A stretch of DNA of 18,885 nucleotides from DASZYF01 sp035545535. GTDB taxonomy: Bacteria > Actinomycetota > Actinomycetes > Mycobacteriales > CAJCIY01. Shown piece after piece: positions 1 through 6,573 of this stretch (its first letter is position 1; each line of letters opens with the position of its first letter). The stretch spans positions 1-18,885 of the forward strand of contig DASZYF010000128.1 in assembly GCA_035545535.1 (NCBI GenBank), written 5' to 3'. The translations under genes and the position numbers were made by a program. The notes beneath the pieces were generated by a model, which was given only the letters and a program-made list of their open reading frames with translations, was not told where the DNA came from and made no database searches.

Positions 1-1386
1 GTCGAGGTCGACGACCCAGTCGTTGGTGACGATCTGCGTCTGCGCCGTCCCCGTGGTCTTCGGGTTGGCCACGACCGAGCCGGACTTCACGTCGGTGCCG
101 AGCGCCCCGCAGGGAGTGTCCTTCGTGCTCGCCTTGGTGCAGGGCGGAGCGGCCGGCGCCAGGAGGTACTTGTAGTCCGGGGGGTTGGCACCGATGCGGG
201 AGCAGCCGAGCGCCCAGGTGTCGCCCGTCGACGGGCGCAGCACGGCCTCGACCGCGTCGGGCAGCGCGGTGCCGCGGCCCTCGGCCACCACCCCGCAGTG
301 CAGGTTGCCCCACTGGTCGCAGGCCGTCTTCTTGGAGCCGGTGGCCCCTTGGCACTGCGCCGGCGGCTGGTCGAGCTGCTGCTCGGGGGTCAGCGACGGC
401 GTCGGCGACGCGCTCGGGCTCGGGCTCGGCTTCGCGCTGGCCGAGGCCCTGGCGCTCGCGGACGGCTTGGCGCTGGCCGAGGCGGCGGCCGCGAACGGCA
501 GCGGCCGTCCGTGCGCGGTGCTCGTGGCGGACGGGGTGACGCGCGGCGAGATCGGGGCAGACACCGGGGCGGACACGGATGGGCTCGGCGAGGCGGACAC
601 CGACGGGCTCGGCGAGGCGGAGTCGGCCGCCGCGTTCGCCGCCTCGGCCGCGCACTGGACCGCCGTCTCGTCGGCCGGTGACGTGCTCGCCGACGCTGTC
701 GGCGTGGGTGTCGGAGTGGGTGTCGGGAGCGTGGACGTCGGGGTGGGTGTCGACGTCGCCACCACTGCGGCGCCGGCGGGCCCGGCGAGCGGGCCCAGAC
801 CCAGCTGGGGCGCCGGGCGGCCGTGCACCGTGCTCGTCGCGCTCGGGGCGGCGGAGGTGACCGCCGGCGAGGCGCTCGCCGAGGCCTTGGCCGAGCCGGA
901 GACCTCGATGGAGCCGAGGCCGGGACCGGGCAGGGACGGCGACGCGGAGGCCGAGGGCGCGGCGCTGGCCGAGGCCTTGGCCAGCTGGGCGGCCACCTCC
1001 TGGTAGCTCGGGTCCGGCTCGGCGGCGACGACCTGGCGGAAGAACAGCTGCGCGGTCTGGCCCACGGTGGACAGCACGCCGTTGCGGTCCTTGCCGGGGA
1101 CGGTGATGACGATGAACTTGCCGTTGCGGACGACGTCGGCCTCACTGACGCCGAAGCCGTTCACCCGCTGGCGCAGGATGTTCACGGCCTGGTCGAGCTG
1201 AGCGTTCGAGACGCTCTTGCCGTCGCACAGCCCGCGCGGCTCGAGCGTGACGGTGGTGCCGCCGGCGAGGTCGACGCCGAGGCGGGGGGTCGCCCCGGCC
1301 AGGCCGAGGTAGAGGTAGGAGCCGACGATCAGCAAGACCAGGATGATCAGGCGGATGCCAGGCCGGTAGGTCGGCCGTCGTGCCAC
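1..1386 (-). CDS. secD: Protein translocase subunit SecD, N-terminal part (3' end outside window)
   Basis: SecD is the membrane RND-type partner of SecF that uses the proton gradient to help complete protein export through SecYEG. The visible 462 residues hold TM1 (about residues 11-30), then the SecD signature RLGVDLAGGTTVTL (35-48), LDQAVNILRQRVNGFGVSE (64-82) and FIVITVPG (91-98) of the first extracytoplasmic domain. Residues about 138-336 are an inserted low-complexity Ala/Ser/Pro/Thr tract, followed by CDQWGN (356-361) and DYKYLLAP (404-411), which resemble the usual end of P1. The exported part carries eight cysteines. The start is GTG at 1386, 8 nt after GAGGAGA. An in-frame TGA 30 nt upstream rules out a longer product. 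It lies 106 nt downstream of yajC, and secF is expected beyond the left edge. Family call is firm; the insertion is unusually long. Confidence 0.95.
   Translation of the reverse strand, partial: MARRPTYRPGIRLIILVLLIVGSYLYLGLAGATPRLGVDLAGGTTVTLEPRGLCDGKSVSNAQLDQAVNILRQRVNGFGVSEADVVRNGKFIVITVPGKDRNGVLSTVGQTAQLFFRQVVAAEPDPSYQEVAAQLAKASASAAPSASASPSLPGPGLGSIEVSGSAKASASASPAVTSAAPSATSTVHGRPAPQLGLGPLAGPAGAAVVATSTPTPTSTLPTPTPTPTPTASASTSPADETAVQCAAEAANAAADSASPSPSVSASPSPSVSAPVSAPISPRVTPSATSTAHGRPLPFAAAASASAKPSASARASASAKPSPSPSASPTPSLTPEQQLDQPPAQCQGATGSKKTACDQWGNLHCGVVAEGRGTALPDAVEAVLRPSTGDTWALGCSRIGANPPDYKYLLAPAAPPCTKASTKDTPCGALGTDVKSGSVVANPKTTGTAQTQIVTNDWVVDLD
379..975 (-). repeat. Low-complexity Ala/Ser/Pro/Thr insertion within secD
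   Basis: About 200 codons of secD (residues 138-336) encode almost only Ala, Ser, Pro, Thr and Val. Visible sub-repeats are a PT run at residues 214-230 and two SASPSPSV octapeptides, encoded by adjacent 24-bp units at 572-595 and 596-619 that differ at two bases. There are also two copies of SATST(V/A)HGRP(A/L)P, at residues 182-193 and 286-297, and many SASAKP/SASASP blocks. The reading frame stays open throughout, so this is a translated linker and not a frameshift. Confidence 0.85.
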
Positions 1387-1492
1387 GGGTCGGTTCTCCT
1401 CGTCGGGCGGCGGTCAGGTGGCAGCGGGGTTCCTCCGCCAATGCCGGCGGCGAGCATCCCACGCCAGAGGTCTAGGACGATCGGGACAGGCC

Positions 1493-1942
1493 TCAGGTGC
1501 CCGACGGCGGTCGATCGTCGGGCGGGAGCTCCCGGGGGTCCTCCGGCAGGTCGGGGTCGTGGGAGTCCGCGTCCGGGACGACCGGGCCGTCCTCGACGGG
1601 TTCCCGGGGCGTCACCACGGTGCCGATGGAGCGCCGGACGAAGCGGGCCACCACGCCGGGAGCGATCTCGAGGTGGACCGCCTCGTCGTCGACCGCCTTC
1701 ACGGTGGCGATCAAGCCGCCGACGGTGATGACCTCCACGCCGGGCACGAGGTCGGCCTGCATCTTCTCCCCCTGTGCGCGCCGCTTGCGGCTGGAGCGCA
1801 TGAAGAGGAAGGCGACGACCACGATCAGGCCCAGGAAGATGAAGGAGCTGATCGGGCTGCTCTTGCTCGTCTTGGCGGGCGGGGTGCTGGTGCCGGGGTC
1901 CACCAACGCGGTCAGAGCGGACATCAGGTGCACGGCGGTCAC
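1493..1942 (-). CDS. yajC: Preprotein translocase accessory subunit YajC
   Basis: YajC is a small single-pass protein that associates with SecD-SecF at the Sec translocon. The 149-residue product has a Ser/Thr-rich N-terminus, one membrane segment (about residues 31-48, SSFIFLGLIVVVAFLFM) and a basic stop-transfer SSRKRR. The typical YajC core follows: GEKMQADLVPGVEVITVGGLIATV (58-81), then EIAPGVVARFVRRSIGTVV (92-110). The acidic, Pro-rich C-terminal tail is common in actinobacterial members. It starts 9 nt after the ruvB stop and is followed by secD, so it links ruvCAB with secD(F). The start is uncertain. GTG at 1942 gives the longest form, but GTG at 1933 has a better ribosome-binding sequence (GGTGA, 5 nt spacing), and ATG at 1924 gives the family-like N-terminus MSALTALVDPG. 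Confidence 0.9.
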   Translation of the reverse strand: MTAVHLMSALTALVDPGTSTPPAKTSKSSPISSFIFLGLIVVVAFLFMRSSRKRRAQGEKMQADLVPGVEVITVGGLIATVKAVDDEAVHLEIAPGVVARFVRRSIGTVVTPREPVEDGPVVPDADSHDPDLPEDPRELPPDDRPPSGT

Positions 1943-1951
1943 CCGGGCAGC

Positions 1952-2983
1952 CTAGGAGACGTCGAACAGCGTGGGCCCGGCCGGGACGGTGTCGGGGGGC
2001 CGGAGGCCGAGGTGCTCCCACGCGGCCCGGGTGGCGACCCGCCCGCGCGGCGTGCGGGCGAGCAGCCCTTCCCGGACGAGGAACGGCTCGGCGACCTCCT
2101 CGACAGTGTCCGGCTCCTCCCCCACCGCCACGGCGAGGGTGGACAGGCCGGCGGGCCCACCGCCGTACCGGGCGCACAGCGCGGTGAGCACCGCGCGGTC
2201 GAGCCGGTCCAGGCCCAGCTCGTCGACCTCGTAGACCTCGAGGGCGCTGCGCGCGATGTCGCGGGTCACCACGCCGTCCGCCCGCACCTCGGCGTAGTCG
2301 CGGACGCGGCGGAGCAGGCGGTTGGCGATGCGCGGCGTCCCCCGCGAGCGGCGGGCGACCTCGACGGCCCCCTCGGGCTGCAGCGCGACGCCCAGCAGGC
2401 CGGCCGAGCGGCGCAGCACGAGCTCGAGCTCCTCCGGGCTGTAGAAGTCCATGCGGGCGGTGAAGCCGAACCGGTCACGCAGCGGGCCGGTGAGCAGGCC
2501 GCTGCGCGTGGTGGCCGCGACGAGCGTGAACGGGTGGACGTCGAGCGGGATGGCGGTGGCGCCGGGCCCCTTGCCGAGCACGACGTCGACGCGGAAGTCC
2601 TCCATGGCCGTGTACAGCAGCTCTTCGGCCGGCCGGGCGATGCGGTGGACCTCGTCGATGAACAGCACCTCCCCCGGCTCGAGGGCGGTGAGCAGAGCGA
2701 CGAGGTCGCCCCCGCGCTCGAGCGCGGGTCCGCTCGTCTGGCGGAGCGAGGTGCCGAGCTCGCTCGCGACGATGTGCGCGAGCGACGTCTTGCCCGTCCC
2801 GGGCGGGCCGGCGAGCAGGATGTGGTCGGGGGGGCTGCCTCGCCGCTTGGCGGACTCGAGCACCAGGGAGAGCTGCTCGCGCACCTGCGGCTGCCCGATG
2901 AAGTCATCGAGCGTCGGCGGGCGCAGGCTCACCTCCGCCGCCGCCTCGGAAGGCGCCGCGAACGGTGTCGTGAGGTCGCTCAC
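1952..2983 (-). CDS. ruvB: Holliday junction branch migration ATPase RuvB
   Basis: RuvB is the hexameric AAA+ motor that, with RuvA, drives branch migration of Holliday junctions in recombinational repair. The 343-residue length is normal. Visible motifs are the N-terminal RPPTLDDFIGQ (21-31), Walker A GPPGTGKT (59-66), Walker B LFIDEVHR (107-114), sensor-1 AATTR (156-160) and the arginine-finger segment PLRDRFG (167-173). The C-terminal winged helix carries a YGGGPAGLSTLA motif and ends in an LGL-type tail. The start is GTG at 2983, 8 nt after the ruvA stop. It sits third in ruvC-ruvA-ruvB and is probably under the SOS box found before ruvC. No key residue is missing. Confidence 0.98.
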   Translation of the reverse strand: MSDLTTPFAAPSEAAAEVSLRPPTLDDFIGQPQVREQLSLVLESAKRRGSPPDHILLAGPPGTGKTSLAHIVASELGTSLRQTSGPALERGGDLVALLTALEPGEVLFIDEVHRIARPAEELLYTAMEDFRVDVVLGKGPGATAIPLDVHPFTLVAATTRSGLLTGPLRDRFGFTARMDFYSPEELELVLRRSAGLLGVALQPEGAVEVARRSRGTPRIANRLLRRVRDYAEVRADGVVTRDIARSALEVYEVDELGLDRLDRAVLTALCARYGGGPAGLSTLAVAVGEEPDTVEEVAEPFLVREGLLARTPRGRVATRAAWEHLGLRPPDTVPAGPTLFDVS

Positions 2984-2991
2984 CCGACGTC

Positions 2992-3591
2992 CTAGCGCCG
3001 GAGCACGGCGAGGGCCTCGCGCAGCAGCACGGGCAGCTCGACCGTCTCACCGTCGGCGGGCGTCACTGCCAGCACGCCCTCGTCGGCCTCGCGGGTGGAG
3101 TAGCCGAGGCCCAGCAGCGCGTCGCGCAGCTGCACCTGCCAGGTCGGGGGCACGACGGTTGCTCTGGCGGCCCGGGAGCTGACGCGCTCCGGCGCGCCGA
3201 GCCGGTCCTTCAGCTCGATGACGATGCGCTGCGCGCCCTTCTTGCCGATGCCGGGCACGAGGCAGAGCGCATCGACGTCGTCGGTCGCCACCGCGCGGCG
3301 CACGTCGTCCGGGCCGTGCACGGCGAGCACCGCCTGGGCGACCTTGGGGCCGACGCCGGTGGCCGTCTGGAGGATCTCGAAGACCGCGCGCTCGTCGGCG
3401 TCAGCGAAGCCGTAGAGCGTGAGGCTGTCCTCGCGCACGATGAGGCTCGTCGCCAGGGTGGCCTCCTCACCCACGCGCAGCGCCGCCAGCGTGCCCGGCG
3501 CGCAGTGGACGAGGACGCCCACGCCGCCGACCTCGACGACGGCCGAGTCGGGTGCGAGCGCGGCGACCCGGCCGCGGACGTGGGCGATCAT
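2992..3591 (-). CDS. ruvA: Holliday junction DNA-binding protein RuvA
   Basis: RuvA binds the four-way junction as a tetramer and loads RuvB. The 199-residue protein starts MIAHVRGRVAAL and has the OB-fold domain I (about 1-62). Domain II carries two helix-hairpin-helix motifs, TATGVGPKVAQAVL (76-89) and LVPGIGKKGAQRIV (111-124). A linker leads to domain III (about 150-199), which contacts RuvB and contains LRDALLGLGYSTREAD. I place the start at ATG 3591, where it overlaps the ruvC TGA (ATGA) as expected for coupled translation. The frame stays open much further upstream, but that extension only shadows ruvC. Confidence 0.98.
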   Translation of the reverse strand: MIAHVRGRVAALAPDSAVVEVGGVGVLVHCAPGTLAALRVGEEATLATSLIVREDSLTLYGFADADERAVFEILQTATGVGPKVAQAVLAVHGPDDVRRAVATDDVDALCLVPGIGKKGAQRIVIELKDRLGAPERVSSRAARATVVPPTWQVQLRDALLGLGYSTREADEGVLAVTPADGETVELPVLLREALAVLRR

Positions 3592-4100
3592 GCGCCCGCC
3601 CGGGCCGTGGCGAGGCGGGCCTGGGCGGGGGCGCGCCAGATGTGGGTGATCGCCAGGGCCAAGGCATCCGCGGCGTCGGCCGGCCGGGGGGTGGTGCCGA
3701 GCTTGAGCAGCCGGGTGATCATGGCGCCGACCTGCGCCTTGTCGGCCCGGCCGCTGCCCGTGACGGCCGCCTTCACCTCGCTCGGGGTGTGCAGCGCGAC
3801 GGGCAGCCCGCGGCGGGCGGCGCAGGCGATGGCGACGGCCCCGGCCTGCGCCGTGCCCATGACGGTGCGCACGTTGTGCTGGCTGAAGACGCGCTCCACG
3901 GCCACGGCGTCGGGCCGGTGCTCGTCGAGCCACGCCTCGATGGCGCGTTCGAGCGTGATGAGCCGGTGACCGACGTCGGCGCCGGCCGGGGTGCCCACGA
4001 CTCCCACGGCCACCGCCCGCAGGGTGGTGCCGCGCCCCTCGACCACGCCGAGGCCGCAGCGAGTCAGGCCGGGGTCCACCCCCAGCACGCGCATCGACAT
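3588..4100 (-). CDS. ruvC: Crossover junction endodeoxyribonuclease RuvC
   Basis: RuvC is the dimeric, Mg2+-dependent resolvase that cuts Holliday junctions symmetrically. The 170-residue length is normal and all four acidic catalytic residues are visible: D9 (VLGVDPGL), E69 (AVERVF), and D142 and D145 (RPADAADALA). The start is ATG 4100, with GGAGG 12 nt upstream; an in-frame ATG six bases on (4094) would give MRVLGVDPG. It is the first gene of the ruvCAB-yajC-secD run. It follows a 118-nt gap holding an SOS box and a hairpin, which suggests its own DNA-damage-inducible promoter. Confidence 0.98.
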   Translation of the reverse strand: MSMRVLGVDPGLTRCGLGVVEGRGTTLRAVAVGVVGTPAGADVGHRLITLERAIEAWLDEHRPDAVAVERVFSQHNVRTVMGTAQAGAVAIACAARRGLPVALHTPSEVKAAVTGSGRADKAQVGAMITRLLKLGTTPRPADAADALALAITHIWRAPAQARLATARAGA

Positions 4101-4123
4101 CGTCTGACCTTGCCTCCGGACGT

Positions 4124-4151
4124 GGCTGAGGGCGGGCCACGCCCTTCAGCC
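4124..4151 (-). terminator. Strong hairpin in the ruvC leader / downstream of yebC
   Basis: The arms at 4124-4134 (GGCTGAGGGCG on the + strand) and 4140-4151 (CGCCCTTCAGCC) pair over 11 bp with one bulged base around a 5-nt loop. The hairpin lies between the SOS box and the ruvC start, 23 nt before the ATG. It could end read-through from yebC, act as an attenuator, or shape the ruvC 5' leader. There is no T-run, so intrinsic termination is uncertain. Confidence 0.55.
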
Positions 4152-4152
4152 T

Positions 4153-4168
4153 TCGAACAGACGTTCGC
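4153..4168 (-). promoter_or_regulatory. SOS box (LexA operator) upstream of ruvCAB
   Basis: The + strand reads TCGAACAGACGTTCGC, which matches the actinobacterial LexA consensus TCGAAC-N4-GTTCGA at 11 of 12 defined positions. It lies 53 nt before the ruvC start. A candidate -10 hexamer TAGCGT (4175-4170 on the minus strand) directly abuts it, so LexA bound here would cover the promoter. Regulation of ruvCAB by an SOS box is known in mycobacteria. Confidence 0.85.
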
Positions 4169-4218
4169 AACGCTAGGCGAAGACATGCCGCATGCGCGTG
4201 ACGCCACGCCGAAGGCCG

Positions 4219-4974
4219 TCAGGCGTCGATGGCCTCGAGGACCTCGTCCGAGATCTCCGCGTTGCTCCAGACGTCCTGGACGTCGTCGCAGTCCTCCAGA
4301 GCGTCGACGAGCCGCATCACCTTGCGGGCCGGCTCCTCGTCGAGGTCGACCTTCATGCTCGGCACCCAGGCCAGGTCGGCGCTCTCGAGCGTGAGGCCGG
4401 CGGCCAGCACCGCATCGCGGACCGCGCGCAGGTCGGTGGCCTCGGACACGACCTCGAAGGAGTCCCCGAGGTCGTTGACCTCCTCGGCGCCGGCGTCGAG
4501 CACAGCCACGAGGACGTCGTCCTCGGACAGGCCGTCGGTCTTGGTGACCACGACGAGCCCCTTGCGGCCGAACAGGTACGCGACAGATCCGGGGTCGGCC
4601 ATCGTGCCGCCGTTGCGGGTCATCGCGGTGCGGACCTCGGACGCGGCCCGGTTGCGGTTGTCCGTCAGGCACTCCACGAGCACGGCGACGCCGTTGGGGC
4701 CGTAGCCCTCGTAGGTGATCGACTCCCAGTTCGCGCCCGCACCGAGCTCGCCGGCACCGCGCGCGCGGGCCCGTTCGATGTTGTCGTTGGGCACCGACTG
4801 GCTCTTCGCCTTGGCGATGGCGTCGTAGAGCGTCGGGTTGCCGGCCGGGTCACCGCCGCCGGTGCGGGCCGCCACCTCGATGTTCTTGATGAGCTTCGCG
4901 AAGAGCTTGCCGCGCTTCGCATCGATCACGGCCTTCTTGTGCTTGGTGGTGGCCCACTTGGAGTGGCCGCTCAT
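4219..4974 (-). CDS. yebC: YebC/TACO1 family protein
   Basis: YebC/TACO1 proteins were long annotated as transcriptional regulators; more recent work on the family describes a ribosome-associated translation role. The 251-residue product has the invariant N-terminus MSGHSKWATTKHKKAVIDAKRGKLFAKLIKNIEVAAR, followed by SVPNDNIERARARG (60-73), YEGYGPNGVAVLVECLTDNRNRAASEVR (88-115) and a GSVAYLF segment near 128-134. This is a complete three-domain protein of normal length. The start ATG 4974 overlaps the pdxT stop (ATGA), making it the last gene of pdxS-pdxT-yebC. The order yebC-ruvC-ruvA-ruvB is conserved in many bacteria. Confidence 0.95.
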   Translation of the reverse strand: MSGHSKWATTKHKKAVIDAKRGKLFAKLIKNIEVAARTGGGDPAGNPTLYDAIAKAKSQSVPNDNIERARARGAGELGAGANWESITYEGYGPNGVAVLVECLTDNRNRAASEVRTAMTRNGGTMADPGSVAYLFGRKGLVVVTKTDGLSEDDVLVAVLDAGAEEVNDLGDSFEVVSEATDLRAVRDAVLAAGLTLESADLAWVPSMKVDLDEEPARKVMRLVDALEDCDDVQDVWSNAEISDEVLEAIDA

Positions 4975-5624
4975 CGCGAGATCACGCCTTCGTCATGCCT
5001 TCCTGCGGCGAGGCGTCCCTCGCGGACGAGGGACACGAACAGCTCATGCACCCGGGCGTCGCCGGACAGCTCGGGGTGGAACGAGGTGGCGAGGAGTGCT
5101 CCCTGCCGCACCGCGACGACCTTACCGGCGGCACCGCCCGCATCCGGCCCGTCCGGCACCCGCGCGAGCACGGTCGCGGCGGGGCCGACCGACTCGACCC
5201 ACGGGGCGCGGATGAACACGCCGTGCACGGGGCCGCCGTCGATGCCGTCGACCTCGAGCTCGGTCTCGAAGCTGTCCACCTGGCGTCCGAACGCGTTGCG
5301 GCGCACGACGACATCGAGCCCACCGAGCAGGGGCTGGCCGGGCAACCCGTCCAGGACCTCGTCGGCGAGCAGGATCATCCCGGCGCAGGAGCCGTACGTC
5401 GGCAGCCCCGCCTGCACGCGGGCGCGCAACGGGTCGAGCAGCCCGAACACGCTGAGCAGCCGGCCGATGGTCGTCGACTCGCCGCCGGGCAGCACGATCG
5501 CGTCGACCGCGTCGAGCTCGCTCTCGCGGCGCACCTCGACCGATCGCGCGCCGGCGCGCTCGAGCGACTCGAGGTGCTCGCGGACATCTCCCTGCAGCGC
5601 GAGGACGCCGACGAGCGGCGTCAC
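4971..5624 (-). CDS. pdxT: Pyridoxal 5'-phosphate synthase glutaminase subunit PdxT
   Basis: PdxT is a class I glutamine amidotransferase that releases ammonia from glutamine and channels it to PdxS in the DXP-independent vitamin B6 pathway. Visible are VGVLALQGD (5-13), the PGGEST motif (46-51), the nucleophile C80 in YGSCAGM, and the H183/E185 pair in SFHPEL that completes the triad. The length of 217 residues is slightly above the usual 190-200 because of the C-terminal extension after VREGRL. The start is GTG 5624, overlapping the pdxS stop (GTGA); the gene's own stop overlaps the yebC ATG. Confidence 0.97.
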   Translation of the reverse strand: MTPLVGVLALQGDVREHLESLERAGARSVEVRRESELDAVDAIVLPGGESTTIGRLLSVFGLLDPLRARVQAGLPTYGSCAGMILLADEVLDGLPGQPLLGGLDVVVRRNAFGRQVDSFETELEVDGIDGGPVHGVFIRAPWVESVGPAATVLARVPDGPDAGGAAGKVVAVRQGALLATSFHPELSGDARVHELFVSLVREGRLAAGRHDEGVISR

Positions 5625-6514
5625 CAGCCGCGCTGGGCGAGCAGGTCGCCCGCGCCGAGGCTGTCGACGGCGATCCCGACCATGGGCTCACCGAGACCGC
5701 GGCTGACCTTGGCGATGCGCTCCGCATCGGTGAAGTAGGCCGTGGCCTCGACGCAGGCCCGGGCGCGGGCAGCCGGGTCGCCGCTCTTGAAGATGCCGCT
5801 GCCGATGAACACGCCGTCGGCGCCGAGCTGCATCATCATCGCCGCGTCGGCCGGGGTGGCGACGCCGCCGGCGCAGAACAGGACGACGGGGAGGCGGCCG
5901 AGGTCGCGCGTCTCGCGCACGAGCTCGACGGGCACCCGCATGAGTGCCGCCTGCGCGGCGATGCCGGCGTCGTCGAGCGTCGCGAGGTCGGCGATCTCGC
6001 GCAGGATGCGCCGGATGTGCGTGGTGGCCTGGCTGACGTCGCCCGTGCCGGCCTCACCCTTGCTGCGGATCATCGCCGCGCCTTCGTCGATGCGGCGCAG
6101 CGCCTCGCCGAGGTTGGTCGCGCCGCACACGAACGGCACCGTGAACGGGCGCTTGTCGATGTGGTTCTCGTAGTCGGCCGGTGTGAGGACCTCGGACTCG
6201 TCGACGTAGTCGACGCCGATCGCCTGCAGCACCTGCGCCTCGACGAAGTGGCCGATGCGGGCCTTGGCCATGACCGGGATGGAGACCTCGGCCTTGATCC
6301 CCTCGATCATGTCGGGGTCGCTCATGCGCGCGACGCCACCGTCCGCACGGATGTCGGCGGGCACCCGCTCGAGGGCCATCACGGCGACGGCGCCGGCGTC
6401 CTCGGCGATGCGGGCCTGCTCGGGCGTGACCACGTCCATGATCACGCCGCCCTTGAGCATCTCGGCCATGCCGCGCTTGACGCGTCCGGTACCGGTCTCG
6501 TGGGTAGCGCTCAC
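5621..6514 (-). CDS. pdxS: Pyridoxal 5'-phosphate synthase lyase subunit PdxS
   Basis: PdxS condenses ribose 5-phosphate, glyceraldehyde 3-phosphate and PdxT-supplied ammonia into pyridoxal 5'-phosphate, forming a dodecamer. The 297-residue TIM-barrel shows D27 (VIMDVV), the first Schiff-base lysine K84 (MAKARIGHF), the second lysine K152 in IRSKGEAGTGDV, and the phosphate-binding GADGVFIGSGIF near the C-terminus. The start GTG 6514 gives MSATHETGTGRVKRGMAEML, as in actinobacterial homologues. There is no usable Shine-Dalgarno sequence. A TAGACT -10 box 7 nt upstream suggests a leaderless transcript starting at the GTG. This is the first gene of the pdxS-pdxT-yebC operon. Confidence 0.98.
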   Translation of the reverse strand: MSATHETGTGRVKRGMAEMLKGGVIMDVVTPEQARIAEDAGAVAVMALERVPADIRADGGVARMSDPDMIEGIKAEVSIPVMAKARIGHFVEAQVLQAIGVDYVDESEVLTPADYENHIDKRPFTVPFVCGATNLGEALRRIDEGAAMIRSKGEAGTGDVSQATTHIRRILREIADLATLDDAGIAAQAALMRVPVELVRETRDLGRLPVVLFCAGGVATPADAAMMMQLGADGVFIGSGIFKSGDPAARARACVEATAYFTDAERIAKVSRGLGEPMVGIAVDSLGAGDLLAQRGW

Positions 6515-6521
6515 GACCCCC

Positions 6522-6527
6522 AGTCTA
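6522..6527 (-). promoter_or_regulatory. -10 box of a leaderless pdxS promoter
   Basis: The minus strand reads TAGACT, followed by exactly 7 nt and then the pdxS GTG. The spacing puts the expected transcription start on the first base of the start codon. No convincing -35 is visible, which is common for actinobacterial TAnnnT promoters. Confidence 0.6.
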
Positions 6528-6557
6528 GGTGGGGCCGTCCAGCCCGTTCTGCCGGCT

Positions 6558-6573
6558 GGTCACGCGTGTGACC
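6558..6573. promoter_or_regulatory. Perfect inverted repeat upstream of pdxS
   Basis: GGTCAC-GCGT-GTGACC is a perfect 6-bp dyad around a 4-nt centre. It touches the last base of the upstream lipoprotein gene's stop codon and ends 44 nt before the pdxS start, just upstream of the -35 region. It could be an operator for pdxST or a short hairpin at the 3' end of the lipoprotein mRNA; sequence alone does not decide. Confidence 0.4.

Noticed and set aside
690..760. Short GT-rich repeats resembling a microsatellite or CRISPR-like array
   Set aside because: The units are 6-12 bp without spacers and lie in frame inside secD, coding for Pro-Thr; this is a coding low-complexity tract.
185..1006. Long open frames on both strands over the secD repeat region (Gly/Ala/Val-rich or Arg/Pro-rich products)
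   Set aside because: They are shadows of secD; their composition mirrors the repeated Ala/Ser/Pro codons, and they have no family motifs.
1418..2995. 525-codon plus-strand frame over yajC-ruvB
   Set aside because: Antisense shadow of yajC and ruvB, which have complete motifs on the minus strand.
4176..4218. Small 5-bp hairpin (GCGTG/CACGC) just after yebC as a terminator
   Set aside because: Too short and without a T-run; the stronger hairpin at 4124-4151 is a better candidate.
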